From assembly GCF_963677565.1 (NCBI RefSeq), contig NZ_OY781981.1:3588001-3652000 (forward strand): a DNA stretch of 64,000 nt, in the 5' to 3' direction. The stretch comes from an uncultured Draconibacterium sp. Its GTDB lineage: Bacteria > Bacteroidota > Bacteroidia > Bacteroidales > Prolixibacteraceae. The translations under genes and the position numbers were made by a program. Numbering within the stretch: position 1 is the first letter of the stretch; the number at the start of each line of letters is the position of its first letter. Positions 8,876 through 16,956 of the stretch are shown here, in pieces. The notes below the pieces were generated by a model. It saw nothing but the letters and a program-made list of their open reading frames with translations, was not told the origin of the DNA and did not search any database.

Positions 8876-9757
8876 ATGAAGAATAACATATTAAATACAA
8901 AACGAAATCAAAGCTCTGTTTGGAAGTTGATGATCTTGGTATTAGCAGTTTTTTTTACAGCTTGTGATTTTGCATACGATTTGCCCGAGGCAAATTCAAA
9001 ACCAGATGAAACACCACCGAGTGCATACTTTACTTATGCGCAAGGGCAAGGTACTGCTGAAGAATGGAAAGACTATACTTTTTCAAATTTATCCAGTAGC
9101 GCGACTGACTACGTATGGGATTTTGGAGATGGTAATACGTCAACAGATGTAGATGGTAAAAATACCTATTCGGGAGAAGGAACCTTTACGGTAACTTTAA
9201 CCGCATCAGATAAACTGGGTGTAACCAGTACATATTCTGAAACTATTGAAGTTGTTGAACCTGAAGAGCCAGAGGCTATTATTCCTGTCATTTTAGAGCC
9301 TAGTTTTGAGGACTTAACCTTGCCTGATGGAACAGGAGATGGTAGAGATTCATGGAGAAACGATTTTGGTGGAGTCATTCAAATTACCAGCAGCCCTGTT
9401 TACGATGGTTCGCAAGCAGCTAAATTCCCTTCAGCGGGTGATCGAGTTGGTTACCAGGATGGTATTGTTGTTTCACCAAATACTGATTATATACTTACCT
9501 ATTATTATACCATGAAGAGTGGTGATGGTAACTTAACGGTAAAGGTTTTGGGTGGAACAATAAGCGATTTATCTGAAGCAGACGATGCTACATTAGGCGA
9601 GCACGTAGGTACCGACACATCTGATTCAAGTACCTATGTACAAGTTTCAATTCCATTTAATACAGGAACAAACGGAAGCATTGCTATACTTATTACCAAC
9701 GAAGGTGTTGAGTGTCGTGCTGACTTATTTGAAATTGAAGTAGCGGAGCAAAACTAA
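8876..9757 (+). CDS. PKD-domain lipoprotein, probable surface glycan-binding protein
   Basis: A 293-residue lipoprotein (lipobox FTAC, Cys 30). Residues ~48-128 form a PKD domain with the hallmark YVWDFGDGNTS and GTFTVTLTAS. An acidic hinge EPEEPEA (~131-137) is followed by a beta-sandwich of ~150 residues (VILEPSFEDL to the end) that looks like a carbohydrate-binding module. Genes in this place after SusC/SusD commonly encode surface glycan-binding proteins, so alginate binding is inferred. No catalytic motif is seen. Six bases separate it from the PL7 lyase. Confidence 0.75.
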   Translation: MKNNILNTKRNQSSVWKLMILVLAVFFTACDFAYDLPEANSKPDETPPSAYFTYAQGQGTAEEWKDYTFSNLSSSATDYVWDFGDGNTSTDVDGKNTYSGEGTFTVTLTASDKLGVTSTYSETIEVVEPEEPEAIIPVILEPSFEDLTLPDGTGDGRDSWRNDFGGVIQITSSPVYDGSQAAKFPSAGDRVGYQDGIVVSPNTDYILTYYYTMKSGDGNLTVKVLGGTISDLSEADDATLGEHVGTDTSDSSTYVQVSIPFNTGTNGSIAILITNEGVECRADLFEIEVAEQN

Positions 9758-9763
9758 AAGTAA

Positions 9764-10654
9764 ATGTTTAAGTCAATCGTAAATATAATCTTTCTAAGTC
9801 TTAGCTTTTGTTTAGCAATGGCTGGTGTTAGTTGTCAGGACTCAACGGACGATGCGCTTGATATTGTAACACCAGAAGAGGAGATAGATTATAAATTACC
9901 TGATATTGATTTAAGTAATTGGAAAGTAACACTTCCGATTGGAAATCCAACGGAAGTGTTACCTCCTGAAATATTGGATTATGCCACAAATGAAACGTTA
10001 AAGCCTTTTATGTACAACGATTCCATCGAAGGAGCACTGGTGTTTTATACTTATCCAGGAGCATCTACCGCAAATTCTTCATACTCAAGAACAGAGCTGA
10101 GGGAGTTAATGAATCCTGAGGATTATGGGAAAACGAATTGGACATTTGCGCAAGGTGGATATATGAAAGGAACTCTGGCAATGGCTGATATTTCGGAAGA
10201 TGATGCAGGAAACTATCATCGGACTATTATCATGCAAATTCATGGTCGGTTAACCGATGAACAACGGGATTTAATTGACGCAAAAGATAACAACGCTCCT
10301 CCCATACTAAAGATTTACTGGGCTTTTGGAAACGTAAGAGTAAAAACAAAAGTGCTAAAAAATTTAGATGCTTCCTACGAAGAGTTACTTGAAACAGATG
10401 CCTGGGGCGATGACGATGGATATACGTTCTCAGAACCTGTTGGTTTTGAAAAATTCACGTTAGAAGTAAAAGTTTCAGATGGAAGGATGGAGGTCATTTT
10501 AAATGGGAAAGAATCAGTAGTTTATGATGACATCCATATTGAAAAATGGGGCGTATTCGAAAATTATTTTAAGGCGGGAAACTATCTGGTGACACATGAT
10601 GAAAATGCCTTTTCGAAAGTTAAATACTTTGATTTGGAAGTGAATCATGAATAA
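9764..10654 (+). CDS. PL7 alginate lyase lipoprotein
   Basis: A 296-residue lipoprotein (lipobox GVSC, Cys 24). The PL7 signature strands are in order: SRTELRE (~108-114), QIH (~157-159) and YFKAGNY (~267-273). In this family the first supplies the Arg and Glu, QIH the catalytic His, and the third the catalytic Tyr. A QIH rather than QVH motif has been linked to activity on G-containing blocks. It should be cell-surface-anchored and cut alginate to oligosaccharides for SusC/SusD. It is the last gene before a strong hairpin, so the binding proteins and this endolyase may be expressed more strongly than the genes downstream. Confidence 0.9.
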   Translation: MFKSIVNIIFLSLSFCLAMAGVSCQDSTDDALDIVTPEEEIDYKLPDIDLSNWKVTLPIGNPTEVLPPEILDYATNETLKPFMYNDSIEGALVFYTYPGASTANSSYSRTELRELMNPEDYGKTNWTFAQGGYMKGTLAMADISEDDAGNYHRTIIMQIHGRLTDEQRDLIDAKDNNAPPILKIYWAFGNVRVKTKVLKNLDASYEELLETDAWGDDDGYTFSEPVGFEKFTLEVKVSDGRMEVILNGKESVVYDDIHIEKWGVFENYFKAGNYLVTHDENAFSKVKYFDLEVNHE

Positions 10655-10742
10655 TCCATAACCCGTTTTTGAGTTGAATTTATTTGATGGATTAGATCAT
10701 AATCCTGGTTATTAGTTGAGTTTTAGTTTAGTTAGAATCTTG

Positions 10743-10768
10743 AAGGGGATGGAAAATCCCATCCCCTT
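10743..10768 (+). terminator. Hairpin between PL7 and epimerase-like gene
   Basis: AAGGGGATGG (10743-10752) is the exact reverse complement of CCATCCCCTT (10759-10768) with a 6-base loop and a moderately T-rich tail. It ends 29 bases before the next ATG, which suggests partial termination or 3'-end stabilisation of the susCD-PKD-PL7 messenger. Confidence 0.7.
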
Positions 10769-10797
10769 TATCTTTCTCATTGTAATAAAATTTCCTT

Positions 10798-11733
10798 ATG
10801 AATTCACGAAGGTCGTTTATAAAAATAGCATCACTTGCTTCCATGGTGACTCTAACTGGTTTTACTCCTGTACTCGGGATGAGTAGTCTGGGATCCAATA
10901 GCAAAAGAAAGGTTTACATCTTTTCGAAACACCTGCAATGGTTGGATTTTGAGGAAATGGCATTAACAGCCAAAGAAGTTGGTTTTGATGGAATAGACTT
11001 AACTGTTCGCCCTAACGGTCATGTTTTACCGGAACGAGTAAAAGAAGATCTACCTAAAGCAATCAAAGCAATTAAAAAGGCCGGTTTAAATGCTGACCGA
11101 ATGACCACTGCCATAACAGATCCGGAAGATAATTTAACTATTGATATTCTGGAAACAGCAGCAAAGGAGGGGATTAAGAATTATAGACTTGGGTGGTTTG
11201 ACTATGATCCATCACTTTCTATTGAGGAGAACATCGCTGGATTCAATCTGAAATTAAAAAAATTGGCAAAGCTTAATAAACAATTGGGTTTGACTGCTGC
11301 CTATCAGAACCATGCCGGAGAAATGGCTGGTGGGCCTGTTTGGGATATGGGATTGATGTTGGATGGAATTGATCCGAATTTGGTTGGAGTAAGATACGAC
11401 ATCAGGCATGCAACGGTTGAAGGAGGTACAGCGTGGCCACTGGGAATGAAATTTCTTGCAGACAAAATCAATAGCTTCGATGTAAAAGATTTTATCTGGA
11501 AGGAAACTGAAGGAACCTGGCGACCTTTTAATGTGCCGGTAGGAGAAGGAATGGTCGATTTCGAACGCTATTTCCAAATCATAGATGAGTTAAGTATTAA
11601 TGGTGACTTCACTCTTCACCTGGAATATCCAATTGGTGGTGCCGAACATGGAGCAACAACACTTTCCTGTTCTCCGGATGAGGTAATAAAAGCCATGAAA
11701 AATGACCTGAAAACTTTGCGGAGTTTCTTATAA
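10798..11733 (+). CDS. Tat-exported sugar phosphate isomerase/epimerase-like TIM barrel
   Basis: A 311-residue protein with a twin-arginine signal (SRRSFIK at residues 3-9, then a hydrophobic stretch). The mature part is an AP-endonuclease-2/xylose-isomerase-like TIM barrel: LDFEEMALTAKEVGFDGIDL, AAYQNHAGE with a likely metal His, VRYDIRHA, FDVKDFIW and LHLEYPIGG. Members act on free or phosphorylated sugars or keto-acids, but export points to a periplasmic substrate. It starts 29 bases after a hairpin and is followed 13 bases later by a heparinase-like lyase. The same pairing recurs at 48067-51355. Confidence 0.7.
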   Translation: MNSRRSFIKIASLASMVTLTGFTPVLGMSSLGSNSKRKVYIFSKHLQWLDFEEMALTAKEVGFDGIDLTVRPNGHVLPERVKEDLPKAIKAIKKAGLNADRMTTAITDPEDNLTIDILETAAKEGIKNYRLGWFDYDPSLSIEENIAGFNLKLKKLAKLNKQLGLTAAYQNHAGEMAGGPVWDMGLMLDGIDPNLVGVRYDIRHATVEGGTAWPLGMKFLADKINSFDVKDFIWKETEGTWRPFNVPVGEGMVDFERYFQIIDELSINGDFTLHLEYPIGGAEHGATTLSCSPDEVIKAMKNDLKTLRSFL

Positions 11734-11746
11734 AGACGAATTAAAG

Positions 11747-13990
11747 ATGATTCAAAGATTTATATATAGTTGTTTGTTACTGCTGCCATTCACTGTGTTT
11801 GCACAAAATAATGGGGTAGCCTACAGTCATGTGCCTACAAACGCAGAAATTATTGAATTACTTGATGTTGATTACAGTTCAGAGCTACAGGCTATACAAA
11901 ACAACTACAAGCAAGGAAATACAGAACAGGCTCTTGAAGAGCTTGCAATATATTTTAAGGAAAGATTCTCAGAACGCTATTTTTTCGATTGGAAAAACTT
12001 TGAAAATCGTTTCTCAGAATACAATCAATTGTATTCTGACCGAGAGGTTTTTCATACAAAAGATGCGGCAAAACATCTGGAATTGTATCCCGCCTCAACA
12101 CAATGGAAAATAGGTTTTGAAAACCTGAAAGGCGAAACAGTTACATCTTATCCGTATCGCCACTTAACACGGCAACACAAAGCTGGTAGTATTGCATTTT
12201 TGTACCATTACACCGGCAACAAAAAATACCTGGATTATATTCCGGAGCAGGCTGCTTCTCTGAATGCAGCTTTCAACAACAATCAAATCGAAATTATTGA
12301 AGACGGTAATGGTGCTTACGAATGTTATCGTGCCGGAAACCGAGTTTGGAACTGGTTATTGGTTCATCAAATTCTTTTGGCATCTGATGATTATTCAACC
12401 ACACAACAACTGGAAATGATTCGTACATTCTTGCATACGGGGGCCAAACTGTATCACCATCATCCGGTTTACACAGAAGGTAACCACCAAACCCGTGGTA
12501 TGAGTGCTCTGGCTATGCTGGCATTTCTTTTTCCTGAAATAAAAGGTGCCGACCAGTGGAAAGAGCGGTCGTTACAACGTCTGGAAGAGCATCTTGAAAG
12601 AGAAATTTATCCCGATGGTTTTCAGTTCGAACGTACGGTACATTACCATGTCGACGATATTGAAAACTATTTTTATCCTTACCAGTTAGCCAAACTAAAT
12701 AATATTGAATTAAAACCCATTTGGGAAACGAGAATAAAAGGGCTTTTTGATGTGTTGCTGAAAATTGCTATGCCCAACAAAAAAGCTCCCGTTTTACAAG
12801 ACGATACCGATTCGCCCTGGGCTGAATACAACGAAATTGATAATACCATGGCTTTGGGAGCTGTTTTATTTGGCGAACCCGATTACGTTTATTTCGCCTC
12901 TTCAAAAGTGTCAACAGAATATTATTGGTATTTAAAACCGGAACAGCTGGCGCGGTTAAAATTAGTTCAGAAGAATGAGCCACAATTGGGATCATGCGAA
13001 CTCCCGGAAACTGGTTATTATGTGATGCGAAACGGTTGGGGAGAGAAGGATGTCTATGCTATTGTATCGGCAGGCCTAACACCTGAGAAACCCGACCATC
13101 AGCATGCCGATATGCTGGGATTGCAGGTTTATGCATTTGGTAATGTTATGCTGCCGAACTACCAGGTAAGATACTATTTGCACGATTTCCCCGAATTTAA
13201 AAACTCATGGGTAAAAAGCGTTGCCTTGCTCGATTCAATCCCCCAGGGGCTTGAGTGGAAAGGAAACCAGGGCGGAAGTGGTTTTGGAAAGTTTAAAAAT
13301 CTGCCCGAACCGAGAGTGTTGGCATGGGAAAAAAATAAGGAATTCGATCTTTTTGTGGGAAGCCACAATGGATACGACATAGAAGGAGTTAAAACCTACC
13401 GGACCGTAATTTTTATAAAAGATGGTTTCTGGATTGTTCGCGATCAATTTATTGCAAACGGTGGACAACATACAACACAGCAGGTTTGGCAGGGACATTA
13501 CGATTTAGAAAAAGAAGAAAAACATATACGTTCAGTTTTTCAAAACGGAGCTGGATTGGAAATCATTCAATTGGCCGATTCTGCCGACCAAATTTCAAAA
13601 GCATCATCTCGAGGAAAGGGGAGAAGTGTATTTCAAAAAAGCTTTCAAAACGAAACTTCGTGGACGACACTTTTATTTCCATTTGAGAATTTTGAAGAGC
13701 GTTTGATGGTAGATGATTACAACGAATTTAAAGCAATCGAATGGAACATTGTTTCAGGGATAAACAGCCCGATTAAAACCAACGCAAAACAGGTGATCTA
13801 TAAAAAAGATGCCTTTATCCTTTTGGAAACAACGGAATTTACAGTTGATGATAATGTAGTTGCTGTAAGCTCAAAAAGCGATTTATGGGTGACGCTCGAA
13901 GAAGATAAATTGGAAATAACCAATTGTGGAATAATAGAGGTGGAGATTAATAATACGCCGGTAAAACCAGGAAAAACAGTATCATTATAA
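11747..13990 (+). CDS. Heparinase II/III-like polysaccharide lyase, probable alginate lyase
   Basis: A 747-residue protein with a signal peptide ending near AFAQ or VFAQ (residue ~20). An alpha/alpha-toroid N-terminal half contains EGNHQTRG (Asn246-His247, the expected catalytic Asn/His position) and YPDGFQFERTVHYH. The C-terminal beta-sheet domain contains PDHQHADMLGL (His451, His453), matching the metal/substrate-binding His of heparinase II/III-like lyases. The fold is shared by PL12, PL15, PL17, PL21 and PL39. I cannot fix the family, but it differs from the PL17 at 16957. Location among alginate genes suggests an alginate or oligoalginate substrate. Its stop codon overlaps the start of the next gene by one base (TAATG). 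Confidence 0.68.
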   Translation: MIQRFIYSCLLLLPFTVFAQNNGVAYSHVPTNAEIIELLDVDYSSELQAIQNNYKQGNTEQALEELAIYFKERFSERYFFDWKNFENRFSEYNQLYSDREVFHTKDAAKHLELYPASTQWKIGFENLKGETVTSYPYRHLTRQHKAGSIAFLYHYTGNKKYLDYIPEQAASLNAAFNNNQIEIIEDGNGAYECYRAGNRVWNWLLVHQILLASDDYSTTQQLEMIRTFLHTGAKLYHHHPVYTEGNHQTRGMSALAMLAFLFPEIKGADQWKERSLQRLEEHLEREIYPDGFQFERTVHYHVDDIENYFYPYQLAKLNNIELKPIWETRIKGLFDVLLKIAMPNKKAPVLQDDTDSPWAEYNEIDNTMALGAVLFGEPDYVYFASSKVSTEYYWYLKPEQLARLKLVQKNEPQLGSCELPETGYYVMRNGWGEKDVYAIVSAGLTPEKPDHQHADMLGLQVYAFGNVMLPNYQVRYYLHDFPEFKNSWVKSVALLDSIPQGLEWKGNQGGSGFGKFKNLPEPRVLAWEKNKEFDLFVGSHNGYDIEGVKTYRTVIFIKDGFWIVRDQFIANGGQHTTQQVWQGHYDLEKEEKHIRSVFQNGAGLEIIQLADSADQISKASSRGKGRSVFQKSFQNETSWTTLLFPFENFEERLMVDDYNEFKAIEWNIVSGINSPIKTNAKQVIYKKDAFILLETTEFTVDDNVVAVSSKSDLWVTLEEDKLEITNCGIIEVEINNTPVKPGKTVSL

Positions 13991-15264
13991 TGAGTGAAAC
14001 AAAGGTAAATAAAACCATATTACAAAAGATAGCCGCGCTAATACTGTCTTTTGGACCGGGCATTTTTGCCATTGGGTATACCATTGGTACGGGTAGCGTA
14101 ACATCGATGATCGTTGCCGGTAGTAGCTTTGGTATGCAGTTGCTTTGGGTGCTACTGTTTAGTTGTATATTCTCGGGAGTATTAATTTATACTTACGGAA
14201 AGTATACCCTGGTAACCGGCGAAACCGCATTGTTTGGTTTTAAAAATCACTTTAAAGCCGGCAAACTTATAGCCATTCTTATTATTATAGGAATCACTTT
14301 TGGCCAATGGAATTCGCTAACAGGAATTCTTGGGATCTCTGCTAACATGATTTATGAAATTGTTGCTTTGTATTACCCGTCAATTAGCAGTTCAGAATAC
14401 CAGGTAGTTTTAGGAATAGCTATTGTTATTATGGTAACGTTCTATGGCTTGCTGTTGGTAGGAAAATATACATTTTTCGAAAAGGTGTTAGTGATTTTTG
14501 TATCCATCATGGGTATATCATTTATTGCCTCGTTACTATTTGTATTTCCTCAGCCAACAGAAATTATCGGGGGGCTTATCCCGTCAATTCCCGATGTTGA
14601 AGGAGGCCAGATGTTAACAGCTGCTTTTGTGGGGACAACCATGGCAGCAGCCACTTTCCTTTCACGTCCGCTTTTTGTAATAGGAAAAGGCTGGACAATT
14701 AAAGATTTAACAAAACAGAAGAACGATTCGATAACCGCAGCTATTTTGGTTTTTGTAATTAGTGGTTCTATTATGGCAGTGGCTTGTGGGGCACTTTACC
14801 ACGAAGGTAAAGTAGTATCCAAGGTACTCGATATGGTAAATACCCTTGAACCTATTGCCGGACGTTTTGCACTTACCATTTTTGTTTTCGGAACACTTAG
14901 TGCAGGACTTTCATCTATTTTCCCGTGTTTAATGATTGCGCCATTACTATTGGCGGATTACCAGGAAGGGAAATTAGATACCAATTCAAAACAGTTTAGA
15001 GTTGTTACTGCTATAGCTGCGCTGGTTGCTTTGTGGGTACCTATTGCCGGAGAAAATCCTATACAAGCCCAAATTCTAACACAGGTATTTAATGTATTTG
15101 TATTGCCATTGGTAATTGTCGGAATCCTTATTCTGGCTAACAATAAAAAACGTATGGGCACACACAAAATAAGTGCTTTTGTTAATGCCGGCCTTGTTTT
15201 GGCGCTGGTCTTTTCACTAATCATATCGTACAACGGCGCTGCTGCCGTTTTAAATTATTTCTAA
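13990..15264 (+). CDS. Nramp-superfamily membrane transporter, divergent
   Basis: A 424-residue inner-membrane protein with about eleven hydrophobic helices. It opens with the Nramp-like GPGIFAIGYTIG, but the metal-binding DPGN of TM1 is replaced by GTGS, and the helix expected to carry Met-Pro-His reads GTTMAAATFLS. Transition-metal transport is therefore doubtful. Translational coupling to the lyase upstream (one-base overlap) and a 3-base gap to the PL6 gene place it firmly in the alginate operon. It may carry an uronate monomer, another organic acid, or a cofactor ion for the lyases. I see no direct evidence for any one of these. Confidence 0.7.
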   Translation: MSETKVNKTILQKIAALILSFGPGIFAIGYTIGTGSVTSMIVAGSSFGMQLLWVLLFSCIFSGVLIYTYGKYTLVTGETALFGFKNHFKAGKLIAILIIIGITFGQWNSLTGILGISANMIYEIVALYYPSISSSEYQVVLGIAIVIMVTFYGLLLVGKYTFFEKVLVIFVSIMGISFIASLLFVFPQPTEIIGGLIPSIPDVEGGQMLTAAFVGTTMAAATFLSRPLFVIGKGWTIKDLTKQKNDSITAAILVFVISGSIMAVACGALYHEGKVVSKVLDMVNTLEPIAGRFALTIFVFGTLSAGLSSIFPCLMIAPLLLADYQEGKLDTNSKQFRVVTAIAALVALWVPIAGENPIQAQILTQVFNVFVLPLVIVGILILANNKKRMGTHKISAFVNAGLVLALVFSLIISYNGAAAVLNYF

Positions 15265-15267
15265 GGA

Positions 15268-16953
15268 ATGAAATTAGTAAAATACATACTGATAATATTA
15301 ATAATGCTTCGGGTGGCAATACCTGTAAATGCTGAAGTTTATAGGGTAAGCACTAAAAACCAACTTGAAGATGCAGTTGCTACTGTTTTGCCCGGCGATA
15401 CCGTATTGTTGGCCGCACAGCAATGGGATGATGTAGAACTGGAGTTTAAAGGCGAAGGAAGCGAAAATGCTCCGATTGTATTTGGTGCCGAAACACTCGG
15501 TCAAACTATCTTTACCGGTAATAGCCGTATTGAGATTAGTGGTAACTGGCTGGTGGTTCGCGACTTTATTTTCCGTGATGGCGATATTACCGAAAGCGGT
15601 TCTATTATTGCTTTCCGTACAAGCTCATCAACATTTGCTCACAATTGTCGTCTTACCAATGTTACCATCGAGAATTATAATCCAGCTAACGGAAGCATCG
15701 ATACAAAATATGTTTCGCTTTATGGAACCGATAACCGTGTTGACCATTGTAGTTTCTCCGGGAAAACAAATTCAGGTGCAACTTTTGTAGTTTGGCTCGA
15801 TGCAACACCAGATTTCCATTTAATCGATCATAACTATTTTGGCCCCCGCCAGGATTTAGGCCAAAACGGTGGAGAAACCATCCGGATTGGAACCAGTGAC
15901 TGGGAAAGATACAATTCGAACTGTGTGGTAGAATACAACCTGTTTGATGAATGCGATGGTGAAATTGAAATCATTTCGAATAAATCGGTTGGTAACCACT
16001 ACCGTTACAATACATTCGATAACTGTGAGGGTACGCTAACGCTCCGACACGGTTCGGATTGCCGGGTTTACGGAAACTTCTTTTTTGGCAATGATGAAAA
16101 GAATTGCGGCGGCATACGCCTCATTGGTCCGGGGCACCGGGTGTATAACAATTACCTCGAAAATCTGGAAGGAACTTCGTATCGTGCAGCCATTTGTTTG
16201 GCTAATGGAGTCCCCAATTCTCCGGCAAATCGTTATCGTCAGGTGGAGGATGCAAGGGTTGGTTTTAATACCATTGTAAATTGTAAAGAACCATTTGCCA
16301 TTGGAGCTGGTGCTGATGAAGAGAAGTCTCTTGCTCCCATAAGTTCATTTATTGAAAACAATCTGATTGTTTCAAAATCGGGCCGTGATCTGGTAAAAGT
16401 TTACAGTTCTGCAAGTGGGGTAGATTGGAAGGGAATTTATTCCGATGCGGAAGCTATTGGAATTGCTGCCGATGGTTTCATTCAAACTGAAGTTCCAATG
16501 GTTTTGGATGGGAAAATGTATAGACCAACTTCCGAAAATCCGGTGATTGGAGCTGCTGTTTCAGGTGTATTTGATACTATATCTGTTGACATTGACGGGC
16601 AAACCAGGCCAGAAACAGCAAAAGACGCTGGATGTGACCAACTTTCGGATGAGGAAATAATGACTTTTCCGGTAACGAAATCTGATGTTGGTGCGAATTA
16701 CGATTTTCCAACTCATTCGCAAATAATAGAAAAACCAAAGTATAATATTTCAGTAACTAAAGGGGCATTAAATGTAAACTTTGAGAACGAAAGGAGACGA
16801 ATAATAACGCTTTATTCCGTTTCTGGGAAGTTACTTTCTTCTTCACAGGTTTATGCCCAAAGTTATAATCAACCGGTAAGTCAGTTTCCCCACTTTTTGA
16901 TAGTAGAGATTCGTGAAGCCGGCAGTAAATACGCAGTAAAACTAATTCAATAA
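15268..16953 (+). CDS. PL6 alginate lyase with type IX secretion tail
   Basis: A 561-residue protein with a signal peptide (~1-22) and a right-handed parallel beta-helix of the chondroitinase-B/PL6 type. The catalytic pair sits in IEIISNKS (Lys239) and LTLRHG (Arg260), 21 residues apart as in characterised PL6 enzymes. Calcium-type acidic residues (CDGEIEI) precede the Lys. The last ~75 residues form a small beta domain containing LYSVSGKLLSS and ending YAVKLIQ, typical of a type IX secretion system C-terminal signal. It is therefore probably delivered to the outer surface or medium, unlike the lipoprotein PL6 at 27480. Three-base gaps join it to both neighbours. Confidence 0.88.
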   Translation: MKLVKYILIILIMLRVAIPVNAEVYRVSTKNQLEDAVATVLPGDTVLLAAQQWDDVELEFKGEGSENAPIVFGAETLGQTIFTGNSRIEISGNWLVVRDFIFRDGDITESGSIIAFRTSSSTFAHNCRLTNVTIENYNPANGSIDTKYVSLYGTDNRVDHCSFSGKTNSGATFVVWLDATPDFHLIDHNYFGPRQDLGQNGGETIRIGTSDWERYNSNCVVEYNLFDECDGEIEIISNKSVGNHYRYNTFDNCEGTLTLRHGSDCRVYGNFFFGNDEKNCGGIRLIGPGHRVYNNYLENLEGTSYRAAICLANGVPNSPANRYRQVEDARVGFNTIVNCKEPFAIGAGADEEKSLAPISSFIENNLIVSKSGRDLVKVYSSASGVDWKGIYSDAEAIGIAADGFIQTEVPMVLDGKMYRPTSENPVIGAAVSGVFDTISVDIDGQTRPETAKDAGCDQLSDEEIMTFPVTKSDVGANYDFPTHSQIIEKPKYNISVTKGALNVNFENERRRIITLYSVSGKLLSSSQVYAQSYNQPVSQFPHFLIVEIREAGSKYAVKLIQ

Positions 16954-16956
16954 ATA

